A stretch of DNA of 64,000 nt, taken from NCBI RefSeq assembly GCF_001429395.1, contig NZ_LMJT01000001.1:586740-650739 (forward strand), read 5' to 3'. Below are positions 25,759 through 35,978 of this stretch, one piece after another (the first letter of the stretch is position 1; each line of letters begins with the position of its first letter). This DNA is from Allobosea sp. Root381. GTDB taxonomy: Bacteria > Pseudomonadota > Alphaproteobacteria > Rhizobiales > Beijerinckiaceae. The notes below the pieces were generated by a model that saw only the letters and a list, made by a program, of their open reading frames with translations, was not told where the DNA came from and searched no databases. Made by a program: the position numbers and the translations under genes.

Positions 25759-26802
25759 CTACTTGAACCCACCCAGGAACGCATCGAGGCAATCCCCGAT
25801 CGCCTCGATGGCGTAGCCGCCTTCCTGAACGACGAGCGTCGGCAGGCCGAAGCCCTTCACCTTCTCGCCGATGGTGCCGAAATCGGCGGCGTCGAGCTTC
25901 AGCACGCCGATCGGGTCGTCCTTGTGGGCGTCGTAGCCCAGCGCCACGATCAGCACCTCGGCGCCGAAGTCGCGCATCGCCTGGCCGGCCTTGTCGACGG
26001 CAGCCGCCATCTCCTTGCCCCCGCCGCCATGCGGCAGCGGCAGGTTGAGGTTGAAGCCCTCGCCCGGGCCGTTGCCGCGCTCGTCCTCATAGCCGGTGAA
26101 GAAGGGATAGTAGTTGACGGGGTCGGCATGGACCGAGATCGTCAGCACATCGTCGCGGCGATAGAAGATTTGCTGGGTGCCGTCGCCGTGATGGGCGTCG
26201 ACGTCGAGGATCGCGACCTTCTTGAACTTCGAGCGCAGGCGCTGGGCCGCGATCGCGGTATTGTTGAGGTAGCAGAATCCCGAAGAACGATCGGCACGGG
26301 CGTGATGGCCCGAGGGGCGGCAAAGCGAATAGACCGCCTTCTCGCCGGCGAGGATGGCGTCGGCAGCCGTCACAGCCGTCTCGGCCGAGAGCAGCGTCGA
26401 GCGCCAGCAATGCTCGCCGATCGGCACCGACATGTCGCCGAGATACCAGCCGAGCTGGCCCAGGAAGCCGGTGGGGCGGCAGGGCGGGCGGACATCCTCG
26501 TCGGGCCTGCCGCTCCAATAGGGGAAGGTCGCGGGCCAGACCTCGGGGCCGCGCTCGGCCGGCAGTTCCTGCCACTTGGCCCAGGCCGTCTCGAGGAAGG
26601 CGACGAGGCCGGCGTCATGCACTGCGAGCACCGGCGCCGTGCCGTGCGAGGCCGGCAGTTCCGGCTCGACGCCATGGTTCTTCAGGGCACCGAGCAGCCG
26701 CGCCGTCCGCTCCGGCAGGTCCTTCGGCGCGACCACGCGGCCGAAGCGCATATATTGCTGGGGATCGTGCAGCGACTGATCGGGATGATAGAAAGCGCGC
26801 AT
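25759..26802 (-). CDS. Histone deacetylase-family amidohydrolase (acetylpolyamine amidohydrolase-like)
   Basis: 347 aa from the ATG at 26802 (MRAFYHPDQSLHDP, the usual beginning of this group). Zinc-site and catalytic residues are clear: PSGHHARADRSSGFCYLNN with the His pair (about residue 155), DVDAHHGDGTQ (about 195) and GYDAHKDDP. It hydrolyses acetyl-amide bonds, most likely of acetylated polyamines in bacteria. Encoded 61 bp downstream of a TetR regulator on the same strand. Confidence 0.9.
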   Translation of the reverse strand: MRAFYHPDQSLHDPQQYMRFGRVVAPKDLPERTARLLGALKNHGVEPELPASHGTAPVLAVHDAGLVAFLETAWAKWQELPAERGPEVWPATFPYWSGRPDEDVRPPCRPTGFLGQLGWYLGDMSVPIGEHCWRSTLLSAETAVTAADAILAGEKAVYSLCRPSGHHARADRSSGFCYLNNTAIAAQRLRSKFKKVAILDVDAHHGDGTQQIFYRRDDVLTISVHADPVNYYPFFTGYEDERGNGPGEGFNLNLPLPHGGGGKEMAAAVDKAGQAMRDFGAEVLIVALGYDAHKDDPIGVLKLDAADFGTIGEKVKGFGLPTLVVQEGGYAIEAIGDCLDAFLGGFK

Positions 26803-26863
26803 GCTGAAGCCATGTCCTTCTTGAACCCCGGCACGCCCCCTTGCGCACCGGCCGGGCGGCAGG

Positions 26864-27511
26864 CTAGCCGCTCGCGGGCGTGGCGTCAGCGCCGATCGAC
26901 GCCGCACCGCCCTGCTCGCCATGCGCGATCAGCGCGGCGAATTCGCGGGCCAGCGCCGCGATGTCGAAGCGCTCCGGCCGATACCAGTCGATCGAGCCGT
27001 TGAGAGCGCCGAGGATGAAGAGCCGCAGCGTATCGGGCGAGCGTTCCGGCGCCAGCGCGCCCGCCGCCTGCATCTCGTCGATCAGCCCGCGCCAGACGTC
27101 CTCATAGGCGCGGCGCACCCGGCGCACGCTTTCCGGCGTCGGATTCGCGCCGAAGCTGAAGACCTTGATGCTGGCGCTGGTGTAGTCGCCATGGCCGTGC
27201 AGCGCCGCGAGATGGGCGCAAAGCGCAGCCTCCAACCGGAGATGGGGCGCGGCGCCCTCGGTCGCGATGAGTGCCGCGACGACCGCCTCATGGACGAAGC
27301 GCACGCCGTCGTTGACGACCGCCTCGACGATCTCCTCCTTCGAGGCGAAATGGTAATAGAGGCTGGCCTTGCGGATGCCGACCGCCTCGGCGATCTCGCG
27401 TAGCGTCGTCTGGTGATAGCCGCCGGAGCGCAACAGGCGGGCCGCCGTATCGAGGATGAGGCGGCGCGAGCGGCTTTCCGCTGCCGCAGCTTTGTCGACC
27501 GCGACCATCAT
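26864..27511 (-). CDS. TetR/AcrR family transcriptional regulator
   Basis: 215 aa. The N-terminal HTH spans about residues 18-62 (TLREIAEAVGIRKASLYYHFASKEEIV). The C-terminal ligand domain is helical and not assignable to a ligand. It is flanked by an acyl-CoA dehydrogenase/carboxylase unit on one side and the deacetylase gene on the other. The palindrome at 28875-28892, in the divergent acyl-CoA promoter region, is the best candidate for its target. Confidence 0.9.
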   Translation of the reverse strand: MMVAVDKAAAAESRSRRLILDTAARLLRSGGYHQTTLREIAEAVGIRKASLYYHFASKEEIVEAVVNDGVRFVHEAVVAALIATEGAAPHLRLEAALCAHLAALHGHGDYTSASIKVFSFGANPTPESVRRVRRAYEDVWRGLIDEMQAAGALAPERSPDTLRLFILGALNGSIDWYRPERFDIAALAREFAALIAHGEQGGAASIGADATPASG

Positions 27512-27515
27512 CGCG

Positions 27516-27630
27516 TGTCATCCCTGACAAGCGGCAACGCCGCGCCGATCCGGGATCCATTCCGGAGCCTATGCCGGCGAGGCTCAGGAATGGGTCCCGG
27601 GTCTCCGCTGCGCTCCGCCCGGGACGACGG
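27516..27630. repeat. Dispersed palindromic repeat (GTCATCCC type)
   Basis: Begins GTCATCCCTGAC, contains ATCCGGGATCCATTCC and GAATGGGTCCCGGGTCTCC as inner arms, and ends CGCCCGGGACGAC. A diverged copy of the element at 42241-42333. It separates the acyl-CoA dehydrogenase and TetR genes. Confidence 0.7.
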
Positions 27631-27659
27631 CGCGGATTTCATGGAAAAAACGTGCTGGA

Positions 27660-28835
27660 TCACAGCCGCTTCGCGACCTCTTCCAGCATCACCTCGGTGG
27701 CGCCGCCGCCGATGGCCTGAACGCGGGCGTCGCGGGTCATGCGCTCGATCGCGCTCTCGCGCATGTAGCCCATGCCGCCATGGAACTGCAGGCAGGCATA
27801 CATCACCTCGTTGACCAGTTCGCCGCAATAGGCCTTGACCATCGAGACCTCGCGGGTCGCATCGATCCCCTGCGCGTCGAGCCAGGCGGCGTGATAGACG
27901 AGCTGCCGGCCGGCCTCGACCTTGGCCGTCAGCATGGCGAGCTTCTGGCGGATGGCCTGCTTCTCCCAGAGCGGCGCGCCGAAAGCTTTTCGCGTCTTCA
28001 CATAGTCCAGCGTCAGATCGATCGCGGCTTGCGCCTCGCCCATCGCCATGGCGCCGATCACCGTGCGCTCGTTCTGGAAATTGCTCATGATCGCGTAGAA
28101 GCCGCGCCCCTCCTGACCGAGCAGGTTCTCGGCCGGCACGCGGCAATCGACGAAGGAGAGCTCGGCGGTGTCGGAGGAGCGCCAGCCATGCTTGTCGAGC
28201 GCACGCGAGACCGTGAAGCCGGGTGTGCCCTTCTCGACAAGGAAGATCGAGACCGATTGCGAGGGCCTGGCAGTCGGATCGGTCTTCGCGGCGACGCAGT
28301 AGAGATCGGCATGGACGCCGTTGGTGATGAACATCTTGGCGCCGTTGAGGACGTAATGATCGCCCTCGCGCCGTGCGGTGGTGCGGATGCCCTTCACGTC
28401 AGAGCCGGCATCGGGCTCGGTGACGGCGACCGCGACGATTGTCTCGCCGGCGATGACGCCCGGAAGGTACTTGTCCTTCTGCTCTCTCGAGCCGGCATTG
28501 GCGATATGGACCGAGGCCATGTCGGTGTGGACCAGCGCCGTGATGGCAACGCCGGAGAAGGTCGAGCGGCCGAGTTCCTCGGCCAGGACGACGGTCGCCA
28601 GCGTGTCCATTTCCGAGCCGCCGTAGTCGCCGGGATAGCGGATGCCGAAGAAGCCGAGCTCGCCCATGCGCTGCAGCACCGCGCGGGGGACGAAGCCGTC
28701 CTCCTCCCATTGCAGCGCGTGCGGCTTGATCTCGGTCTCGACGAAGCGGCGGACCTGGTCGCGCAGCGCCTCGTGCTCCTCGGTGAAATAGGGCGAGCGG
28801 CGGGCGCCTTCGTTGAGCTTCTCGACGGCCGACAT
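27660..28835 (-). CDS. Acyl-CoA dehydrogenase
   Basis: 391 aa from the ATG at 28835 (GGGAGGC upstream). FAD and acyl-CoA site motifs: VAVTEPDAGSDVKG (about residue 140), NGAKMFITNG, FQNERTVIGAMAMG, QFHGGMGYMRES (about 355) and the C-terminal EVMLEEVAKRL. The active-site Glu of ordinary ACADs is not obvious at the usual late position, but the GGMGY...E arrangement is normal. It oxidises an acyl-CoA to the 2-enoyl-CoA. Divergent from the biotin carboxylase genes, suggesting branched-chain (leucine) or terpenoid acyl-CoA breakdown. Confidence 0.92.
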   Translation of the reverse strand: MSAVEKLNEGARRSPYFTEEHEALRDQVRRFVETEIKPHALQWEEDGFVPRAVLQRMGELGFFGIRYPGDYGGSEMDTLATVVLAEELGRSTFSGVAITALVHTDMASVHIANAGSREQKDKYLPGVIAGETIVAVAVTEPDAGSDVKGIRTTARREGDHYVLNGAKMFITNGVHADLYCVAAKTDPTARPSQSVSIFLVEKGTPGFTVSRALDKHGWRSSDTAELSFVDCRVPAENLLGQEGRGFYAIMSNFQNERTVIGAMAMGEAQAAIDLTLDYVKTRKAFGAPLWEKQAIRQKLAMLTAKVEAGRQLVYHAAWLDAQGIDATREVSMVKAYCGELVNEVMYACLQFHGGMGYMRESAIERMTRDARVQAIGGGATEVMLEEVAKRL

Positions 28836-28874
28836 GGAAGCCTCCCTGCTTGACCGCGGCTGCGCGATCTGACT

Positions 28875-28892
28875 ACCTACCGGACGGTAGGT
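28875..28892. promoter_or_regulatory. TetR-type operator in the divergent acyl-CoA promoter region
   Basis: Perfect palindrome ACCTACCG-GA-CGGTAGGT. It sits 40 bp upstream of the acyl-CoA dehydrogenase start and 127 bp upstream of the carboxylase start. Its form is typical of TetR-family sites; the nearby TetR gene is the likely partner. Confidence 0.65.
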
Positions 28893-28914
28893 GAAATGCC
28901 AATGGCGTTCAAGC

Positions 28915-29002
28915 GTCATTGCGAGCGCAGCGAAGCAATCCAGGGGCGGCCGCACTCTACGTCTCCTGGATTGCTTCGTCGGCTTCGCCTCCTCGCAATG
29001 AC
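28915..29002. repeat. Dispersed palindromic repeat (GTCATTGCGAG type)
   Basis: Same element as 18543-18630 in opposite orientation: GTCATTGCGAG...CTCGCAATGAC outside, AGCAATCCAGG...CCTGGATTGCT inside. It occupies the 5' leader of the carboxylase operon and makes a false N-terminal extension (peptide CERSEAIQ). Confidence 0.85.
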
Positions 29003-29018
29003 GGTGGAGCGGGATGGC

Positions 29019-30593
<1,575 letters not shown>

Positions 30594-30601
30594 GCGGCGC
30601 C

Positions 30602-32602
30602 ATGTTCTCCACCGTCCTGATCGCCAATCGCGGCGAGATCGCCTGCCGCATCATCCGGACCTGCCGGAGGCTCGGCATCCGCACCGTCGCCGTGTTCTCA
30701 GAGGCCGATCGCGAGGCGCTGCATGTGCGCCTCGCCGACACGGCCGTGCAGATCGGCCCGGCCGCGGCGCGCGACAGCTACCTGCGCGCCGACAGGATCG
30801 TCGAAGCCGCCGTCGCGACCGGCGCGCAGGCGATCCATCCGGGCTACGGCTTCCTTTCGGAGCGGCTCGACCTGATCGCGGCCTGCGAAGCGAACGGCAT
30901 CGCCTTCATCGGCCCCTCGGCCGCGGCGATCGACGCGATGGGCGACAAGATCCGCTCGAAAGCGATTGCGCGCGAGGCCGGCGTGCCCGGCGTGCCCGGC
31001 TATGACGGTGCCGACCAGGCGCCCGGGACGCTGCGACGCGAGGCGCTGCGCATCGGCCTGCCGGTGATGGTCAAGGCCTCGGCTGGCGGCGGCGGCAAGG
31101 GCATCCGCAAGGTCGAGCACGAGGCGGAGCTCGAGGGTGCGATCCAGGCCGCAGCACGGGAAGCCCAGGCCGCCTTCGGCGACGGCCGGCTGCTGATCGA
31201 GAAGTTCGTGACGCGGCCGCGCCATGTCGAGGTGCAGGTCGCGGGCGACCGGCACGGCGATATCGTGCATCTTTTCGAGCGCGACTGCTCGGTGCAGCGC
31301 GCCAACCAGAAGCTGATCGAGGAGGCGCCCGCCCCTCACCTGCGCGACGAGACGCGAGCCGCCCTGCACGGGCATGCGCTGCGGCTGGCGCGGGCGATCG
31401 GCTACGACAATCTCGGCACGGTCGAGTTCCTGGTCGATGCCGCAACACAGGATGTGTTCTTCCTCGAGATGAACACGCGGCTGCAGGTCGAGCATCCGGT
31501 AACCGAGGCGATCACCGGGCTCGACCTGGTGGAATGGCAGCTGCGCATCACGGCCGGCGAGCCGCTGCCACTGAAGCAGGACGCCATCACCCGCTCGGGG
31601 CACGCGATCGAGGCGCGGCTGACCGCCGAGCGCGCCGATGAGGACTTCCGGCCCGATACGGGGCGGATCGCACTCTGGCAGGCGCCGGAGGGGCTGCGCG
31701 TCGACAGCGGCGTGGAGGCCGGAAGCGTGGTCTCGACCCATTACGATTCGCTCCTCGCCAAGGTCATCGCCCATGCGCCGGATCGCGGCGCGGCGGTGCG
31801 CAGGCTCGCCGAGGGGCTGGACCGGATGGTCGTGCTCGGCCCCGGCACCATCAGGCCCTTCTTGATCGACGCGCTGCTTCAGCCGACCTTTGCAGAGGGC
31901 GCCTCGACGACGCTCTTCCTCAAGGAAAGCTGGCCCGGAGGCTGGCAGCCGGTGCCGCAAGAGAACGACGAGTTGCGCGCGGTGGCCGCTGCGCTCTGGC
32001 TCGCTTCCGGCGAGACGAGCCCCGGCGCGGCCGGGCCGTGGCAATCGCTGGGCGGCTTTCGGCTGCTGGCCGCGGCCGGCCGGCCCGCGACAGCGCACCT
32101 GCTCGTCGGCGGCAGGCAGGGCGCGGCGCGGCTGCGGGTCGAGACGCATGACGGCTTCCTGCGCGTCCGCGGCAGCGAGGCGAGGCACGACATCGCAATG
32201 CGGCGTGGCGGGGGCACCGCTTGGGCGGTCAGCTCCGGCGGGGTCACGGCCGCGGCCCATGCGATCCGCGACGCGGATGGGCTGCTCCTGCGCTATCGCG
32301 GCTTCGAAGGCCGGATCGGCATCGCGCTTGCGGTCGAGGCGCAGGCCGCGGCGCGCAGCGCCGGCAGCGAAAACGGCGGCAGCCTGAGGGCGCCGATGCC
32401 GGGCAGCGTCGCTGCCATCCATGTGGTAGAGGGTGAAGAGGTCGAGGCCGGGCAGGTCCTGCTCGTGCTGGAATCGATGAAGCTGTTCATCGAGCTGAAG
32501 AGCCCGGCCGGCGGCCGCGTCGCGCGGGTTGCGGCCAAGGCCGGCGCCACCGTCGCCGCGGGCGAGACACTTGTCGTGTTCGGTGAGCAGGCCGGCAGCT
32601 GA
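30602..32602 (+). CDS. Acyl-CoA carboxylase, biotin-containing (alpha) subunit
   Basis: 666 aa from the ATG at 30602. Order: biotin carboxylase N domain (TVLIANRGEIACRIIRT), ATP-grasp with KASAGGGGKGIRKV (about residue 160) and EMNTRLQVEHPVTE (about 290), a linker region, then a C-terminal biotinyl domain. The biotin Lys lies in LVLESMKLF, where ESMKL replaces the usual EAMKM. It carboxylates biotin with ATP and bicarbonate. Together with the beta subunit it forms an MCC-type carboxylase. The hydratase and lyase of leucine breakdown are not in the window. Confidence 0.93.
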   Translation: MFSTVLIANRGEIACRIIRTCRRLGIRTVAVFSEADREALHVRLADTAVQIGPAAARDSYLRADRIVEAAVATGAQAIHPGYGFLSERLDLIAACEANGIAFIGPSAAAIDAMGDKIRSKAIAREAGVPGVPGYDGADQAPGTLRREALRIGLPVMVKASAGGGGKGIRKVEHEAELEGAIQAAAREAQAAFGDGRLLIEKFVTRPRHVEVQVAGDRHGDIVHLFERDCSVQRANQKLIEEAPAPHLRDETRAALHGHALRLARAIGYDNLGTVEFLVDAATQDVFFLEMNTRLQVEHPVTEAITGLDLVEWQLRITAGEPLPLKQDAITRSGHAIEARLTAERADEDFRPDTGRIALWQAPEGLRVDSGVEAGSVVSTHYDSLLAKVIAHAPDRGAAVRRLAEGLDRMVVLGPGTIRPFLIDALLQPTFAEGASTTLFLKESWPGGWQPVPQENDELRAVAAALWLASGETSPGAAGPWQSLGGFRLLAAAGRPATAHLLVGGRQGAARLRVETHDGFLRVRGSEARHDIAMRRGGGTAWAVSSGGVTAAAHAIRDADGLLLRYRGFEGRIGIALAVEAQAAARSAGSENGGSLRAPMPGSVAAIHVVEGEEVEAGQVLLVLESMKLFIELKSPAGGRVARVAAKAGATVAAGETLVVFGEQAGS

Positions 32603-32919
32603 ACCGGCGGCGGCCACGCAGTTTGTCGAGCACGACATCTCATGTTGAGATCGGTCGCCAGCCGCGCGCGCGCCGGGCGGCGAGATCGATGAGGTAGTCG
32701 AGACCGCCATCGCCCAAGCCCATCCGGGCATCATCCGCCGATCGCACAGCCAAGGAATCCTGGAGGCTCGACACTCAATCGAGCGACAATTTTGCTCGGG
32801 AAAATTCACTCCGCCCAGACAATATCAAACTATATAGTAGAACCGTATTGATCAGACCGATCAAAGCGTCATAGCCTCTACGTAAGCTCCACAAGAGAGC
32901 CCCAACGGGAGGAAACGTG
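32603..32919. other. Intergenic region before the second TRAP operon
   Basis: No convincing gene. The right third is AT-rich (TATATAGTAG at 32831-32840) and probably holds the TRAP promoter and the palindrome at 32848-32864. The left part has a short open frame of about 65 codons with no start or recognisable family; it may be a remnant. Confidence 0.5.
32848..32864. promoter_or_regulatory. Operator-like palindrome upstream of the TRAP-acetamidase unit
   Basis: TTGATC-AGACC-GATCAA, a perfect inverted repeat, 56 bp before the binding-protein start and just downstream of an AT-rich segment. No regulator gene is adjacent, so the binding protein is unknown. Confidence 0.5.
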
Positions 32920-33909
32920 ATGCCAAGGAGACTGATCACCTGCGTGATCGGTGCGGCGCTCGCTTTCGCGGCCGTACCCAGCAGCGCCCAGCAGGCCATC
33001 GAACTGCACGGCGCCTCGCAATTCAACGACGACCACGCCTTCACCAAGGCACTCGCCAAGTTCGGCGAGTCGGTGAAGGCCTGCTACGGCAAGCCGATCA
33101 ATTTCGTGCTGCACAAGAACAGCGAGCTCGGCCTCGAGAAGCAGTATTTCGAATACATGGCGGCCGGGCGCGCTGTGGATTACGCGATCGTCTCGCCGGC
33201 GCATATGTCGACCTTCTCGAAGGCCGCGCCGTTCATCGATGCGCCGTTCCTGTTCCGCGACCTGGCGCATTGGAACAAGGTGCTCGACCAGGACCTGCTC
33301 AAGCCCATCGCCGACGAGATCGCCAAGCGCTCCGACGTCATGCTGATCGGCTATGCCGGCGGCGGGACGCGCAACATCTTCGTCAACAAGCCGGTCAGCA
33401 ACATGGCCGAGATCAAGGGTCTCAAGGTACGCGTCCAGGGCGCACCGATCTGGAGCCGCACCTTCCAGGCGGCTGGCATGGCTCCGACCGTGATCGCCTA
33501 TAACGAGGTCTATAACGGTATCCAGAACGGCGTCATCGCCGCCGGCGAGAACGAGGCCGCCGGCGTCGAGGCGATGCGCTTCTACGAGGTCGCACCGCAG
33601 CTCGCCCTGACCGAGCATGCGATCACGATCCGCCCCCTCGCCTTCTCCGGCAAGACTTTCCGCAAGCTGCCGAAGGACCTGCAGGACTGCGTCGTCAAGG
33701 GCGGCAAGGAAGGCGGCGCGCATGGCCGGCAGGTCGAGTCCAGCGAGGATACAGCCAAGCTCGAGGCACTGGAAAAGGCCGGCAAGCTGAAACGCATCCC
33801 CTTCGCGGACCGCGCGGCGATGAAGCAGGCGGTCGATCCCGTGCTGATCGAATACGCCAAGGAGATCGACGCCCTGGCCATCCTGGAGAAGATCAACGCC
33901 GTCCAGTGA
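32920..33909 (+). CDS. TRAP transporter solute-binding protein (DctP-type)
   Basis: 329 aa. ATG at 32920 with GGGAGGA upstream (a GTG at 32917 adds one residue). Signal peptide MPRRLITCVIGAALAFAAVPSSAQ. The mature protein has the DctP core: GLKVRVQGAPIWSRTFQAAG (about residue 170) with the carboxylate-binding Arg, then VIAYNEVYNGIQNGVIAAGENE. Distantly related to the binding protein at 18650-19636. First gene of a DctP-DctQ-DctM-acetamidase unit. Confidence 0.92.
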   Translation: MPRRLITCVIGAALAFAAVPSSAQQAIELHGASQFNDDHAFTKALAKFGESVKACYGKPINFVLHKNSELGLEKQYFEYMAAGRAVDYAIVSPAHMSTFSKAAPFIDAPFLFRDLAHWNKVLDQDLLKPIADEIAKRSDVMLIGYAGGGTRNIFVNKPVSNMAEIKGLKVRVQGAPIWSRTFQAAGMAPTVIAYNEVYNGIQNGVIAAGENEAAGVEAMRFYEVAPQLALTEHAITIRPLAFSGKTFRKLPKDLQDCVVKGGKEGGAHGRQVESSEDTAKLEALEKAGKLKRIPFADRAAMKQAVDPVLIEYAKEIDALAILEKINAVQ

Positions 33910-33929
33910 CACGGCGTCGATCCCCGTCG

Positions 33930-33953
33930 CGCCGCCGGATTCCTCCGGCGGCG
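33930..33953 (+). promoter_or_regulatory. Intercistronic stem-loop between TRAP binding-protein and permease genes
   Basis: Perfect 10-bp arms CGCCGCCGGA / TCCGGCGGCG with a TTCC loop, starting 20 bp after the binding-protein stop. No T-run follows, so mRNA 3'-end protection is more likely than full termination. Confidence 0.65.
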
Positions 33954-33991
33954 TCCTTCCAGCAAGTCCTCTCTCCGGAGCGCGCCCCTCC

Positions 33992-34504
33992 ATGAGCGTG
34001 AGCAGCCTCGATTCGCCGGGCGCCCTGCGCCGTTTCACCAACGCCTATTACCGCATCCTCTGCACCCTGCTCGCGACCATGCTCGCGATCCTCATCATCC
34101 CGGTCACCGTCCAGATCTTCTCGCGCTTCACCGACCTCATCCCGCACTACATCTGGACCGAGGAGATGGCGCGGTTCCTGTTCTGCTGGACGATCATGAT
34201 CGGCTCGATCGTGGCCGTGCGGGAGGGCGCGCATTTCGACGTCGATCTGTGGCCGGTGCTGTCGCCGCGCGGCAACGCTCTGCTGCGGCTGTTCTCGCGG
34301 CTCTGCATCCTGATCGTCGCCTTCGTCTTCCTCTGGATGGGGATCGAATTCACCGAGCAGGCGTTCTACCGCACTTCGGAGCTTGCCGACCTGCCGCTCT
34401 GGGTGATCCACATCGCCTGGCCCATCGCCGGCGCGAGCTGGACCCTCTTCATCCTCGACATGATGCGGGACGACCTCGCCATCCTGAACGGATCGCGCGC
34501 ATGA
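33992..34504 (+). CDS. TRAP transporter small permease (DctQ-type)
   Basis: 170 aa with four membrane segments. The DctQ signature ALPHYIWTEEM-like segment here reads LIPHYIWTEEMARFLFCW (about residue 48), followed by REGAHFDVDLWP. Its stop overlaps the ATG of the large permease gene by four bases (ATGA). Partner of the DctM subunit below. Confidence 0.92.
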   Translation: MSVSSLDSPGALRRFTNAYYRILCTLLATMLAILIIPVTVQIFSRFTDLIPHYIWTEEMARFLFCWTIMIGSIVAVREGAHFDVDLWPVLSPRGNALLRLFSRLCILIVAFVFLWMGIEFTEQAFYRTSELADLPLWVIHIAWPIAGASWTLFILDMMRDDLAILNGSRA

Positions 34505-35820
34505 CCGGCTCCGTCCTCTCTTCGGGCCAGGCGGCCCTGATCCTGTTCGGGCTGTTCTTCGGGCTGATGGCGCTGCGCGTGCCGGTGGCCTTTGCGCTGG
34601 CGCTGGCCTGCCTGCCGATCCTGCTGATCGAACCCCGGCTGTCCTCCAGCATCCTGCTGCAGGAGACCTTCAACGCCTACAACTCCTTCATCCTGCTCGC
34701 GGTGCCATTCTTCCTGCTGACCGCCAACCTGATGAATGTCGGCGGGATCACCGACCGCCTGATGCGGCTCTCGCGCAGCATGGTCGGGCATTTTCCCGGC
34801 TCCCTGGCGCAGATCAACGTGGTGCTGTCCTTTTTCTTCGCCGGCATCTCGGGCTCGTCGACGGCGGACGCTGCGAGCCAGTCCCGCATCTTCATCGAGG
34901 CCCAGCGCAAGGAGGGCTATGACGACAGCTTCACGGTGGCGATCACCGCCGTCTCCTCCGTGCTGGCGGTGATCATCCCGCCCTCGATCCTGATGGTGGT
35001 CTGGGGCGGCACGCTGACGACCTCGATCGGCGCGTTGTTCCTGGCCGGCATCATTCCCGGCATCCTGATCACTGTCGCGCAGATGGCGACCGTGCATGCC
35101 TATGCGAAGCTCCGGAACTACCCGACCTATGAGCGCGCGAGCTGGGGCGAACTCGGCAAGGGGCTGTGGATCTCGATTCCCGCCCTGATGACGCCGCTGA
35201 TCATCATCGGCGGCAAGGTCTTCGGCTGGTTCACAGCGACGGAATCGGCCTGCATCGCCGTTCTCTATGCAGTGTCCCTGTCGATCCTGATCTATCGCGA
35301 GATGGATCTGAAGGGGTTCTATGCCGCCCTGCTCGACAGCGGCCGGTTCTCCTCGATCGCGCTGTTCTGCGTCGGCACCGCGACCGCCTTCGGCTGGCTG
35401 ATGGCCTATTACAAGATGCCGGAGGCCATCCTGGCCGGCGTCTCGACCTGGGGGCTCGGCGTCACCGGCATGGGCTTTCTCGTCGCCGGCGTCTTCCTCA
35501 TCGTCGGCTGCTTCCTGGACGCGATCCCGGCGATCATCATCGTCGGCAGCATCCTGCAGCCGCTGACCCTGTCGGCAGGAATGGACCCGGTTCATTTCGC
35601 GATGATCGGCATCGTCTCACTGGCATTCGGGCTGGTGACGCCGCCCTATGGGCTGTGCCTGTTGATCGCCTGTGCCATGGCCGAGATGCGGATGATCGAC
35701 GTGCTCAAGGACGTCATGATCATGCTGATGCCGATGTGCATCGTGCTGGTGATGATCATCCTCTGGCCGCAGATCGTGCTGTTCCTGCCCGGCCTGATCT
35801 CGCCGGAATTCCTGAACTGA
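34501..35820 (+). CDS. TRAP transporter large permease (DctM-type)
   Basis: 439 aa from the ATG at 34501, which overlaps dctQ; the frame is open far upstream but that part is antisense-like. About 12 membrane segments. Family motifs: FFFAGISGSSTADAAS (about residue 115), IIPPSILMVVWG (about 157), GCFLDAIPAIIIV and a late TPPYGLCLL. It forms the Na+-coupled channel for a ligand that, from the next gene, could be an amide or a related compound. Confidence 0.92.
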   Translation: MTGSVLSSGQAALILFGLFFGLMALRVPVAFALALACLPILLIEPRLSSSILLQETFNAYNSFILLAVPFFLLTANLMNVGGITDRLMRLSRSMVGHFPGSLAQINVVLSFFFAGISGSSTADAASQSRIFIEAQRKEGYDDSFTVAITAVSSVLAVIIPPSILMVVWGGTLTTSIGALFLAGIIPGILITVAQMATVHAYAKLRNYPTYERASWGELGKGLWISIPALMTPLIIIGGKVFGWFTATESACIAVLYAVSLSILIYREMDLKGFYAALLDSGRFSSIALFCVGTATAFGWLMAYYKMPEAILAGVSTWGLGVTGMGFLVAGVFLIVGCFLDAIPAIIIVGSILQPLTLSAGMDPVHFAMIGIVSLAFGLVTPPYGLCLLIACAMAEMRMIDVLKDVMIMLMPMCIVLVMIILWPQIVLFLPGLISPEFLN

Positions 35821-35978
35821 AGCCAGGGCCGCAGCCGAGGCCCCGGTCGTATAGCCCCGCCACGCGCGGTGGGTCCCGATGCGCAGGCGGCGATGGACAG
35901 GAGGGGCCGGAACGCTTTCACTCGCTCGCGCTCCCGGCGCAGGATGCGCCCTTCCTCCGAGACGACAGGCTTAAGCCC

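Noticed and set aside
28896..29018. 41-residue N-terminal extension of the carboxyltransferase
   Set aside because: It translates a dispersed palindrome (CERSEAIQ peptide); a normal start with upstream purines exists at 29019.
30698..32809. 703-codon minus frame opposite the carboxylase alpha subunit
   Set aside because: Low-complexity Arg/Ala composition typical of antisense frames in GC-rich genes, with no family motif.
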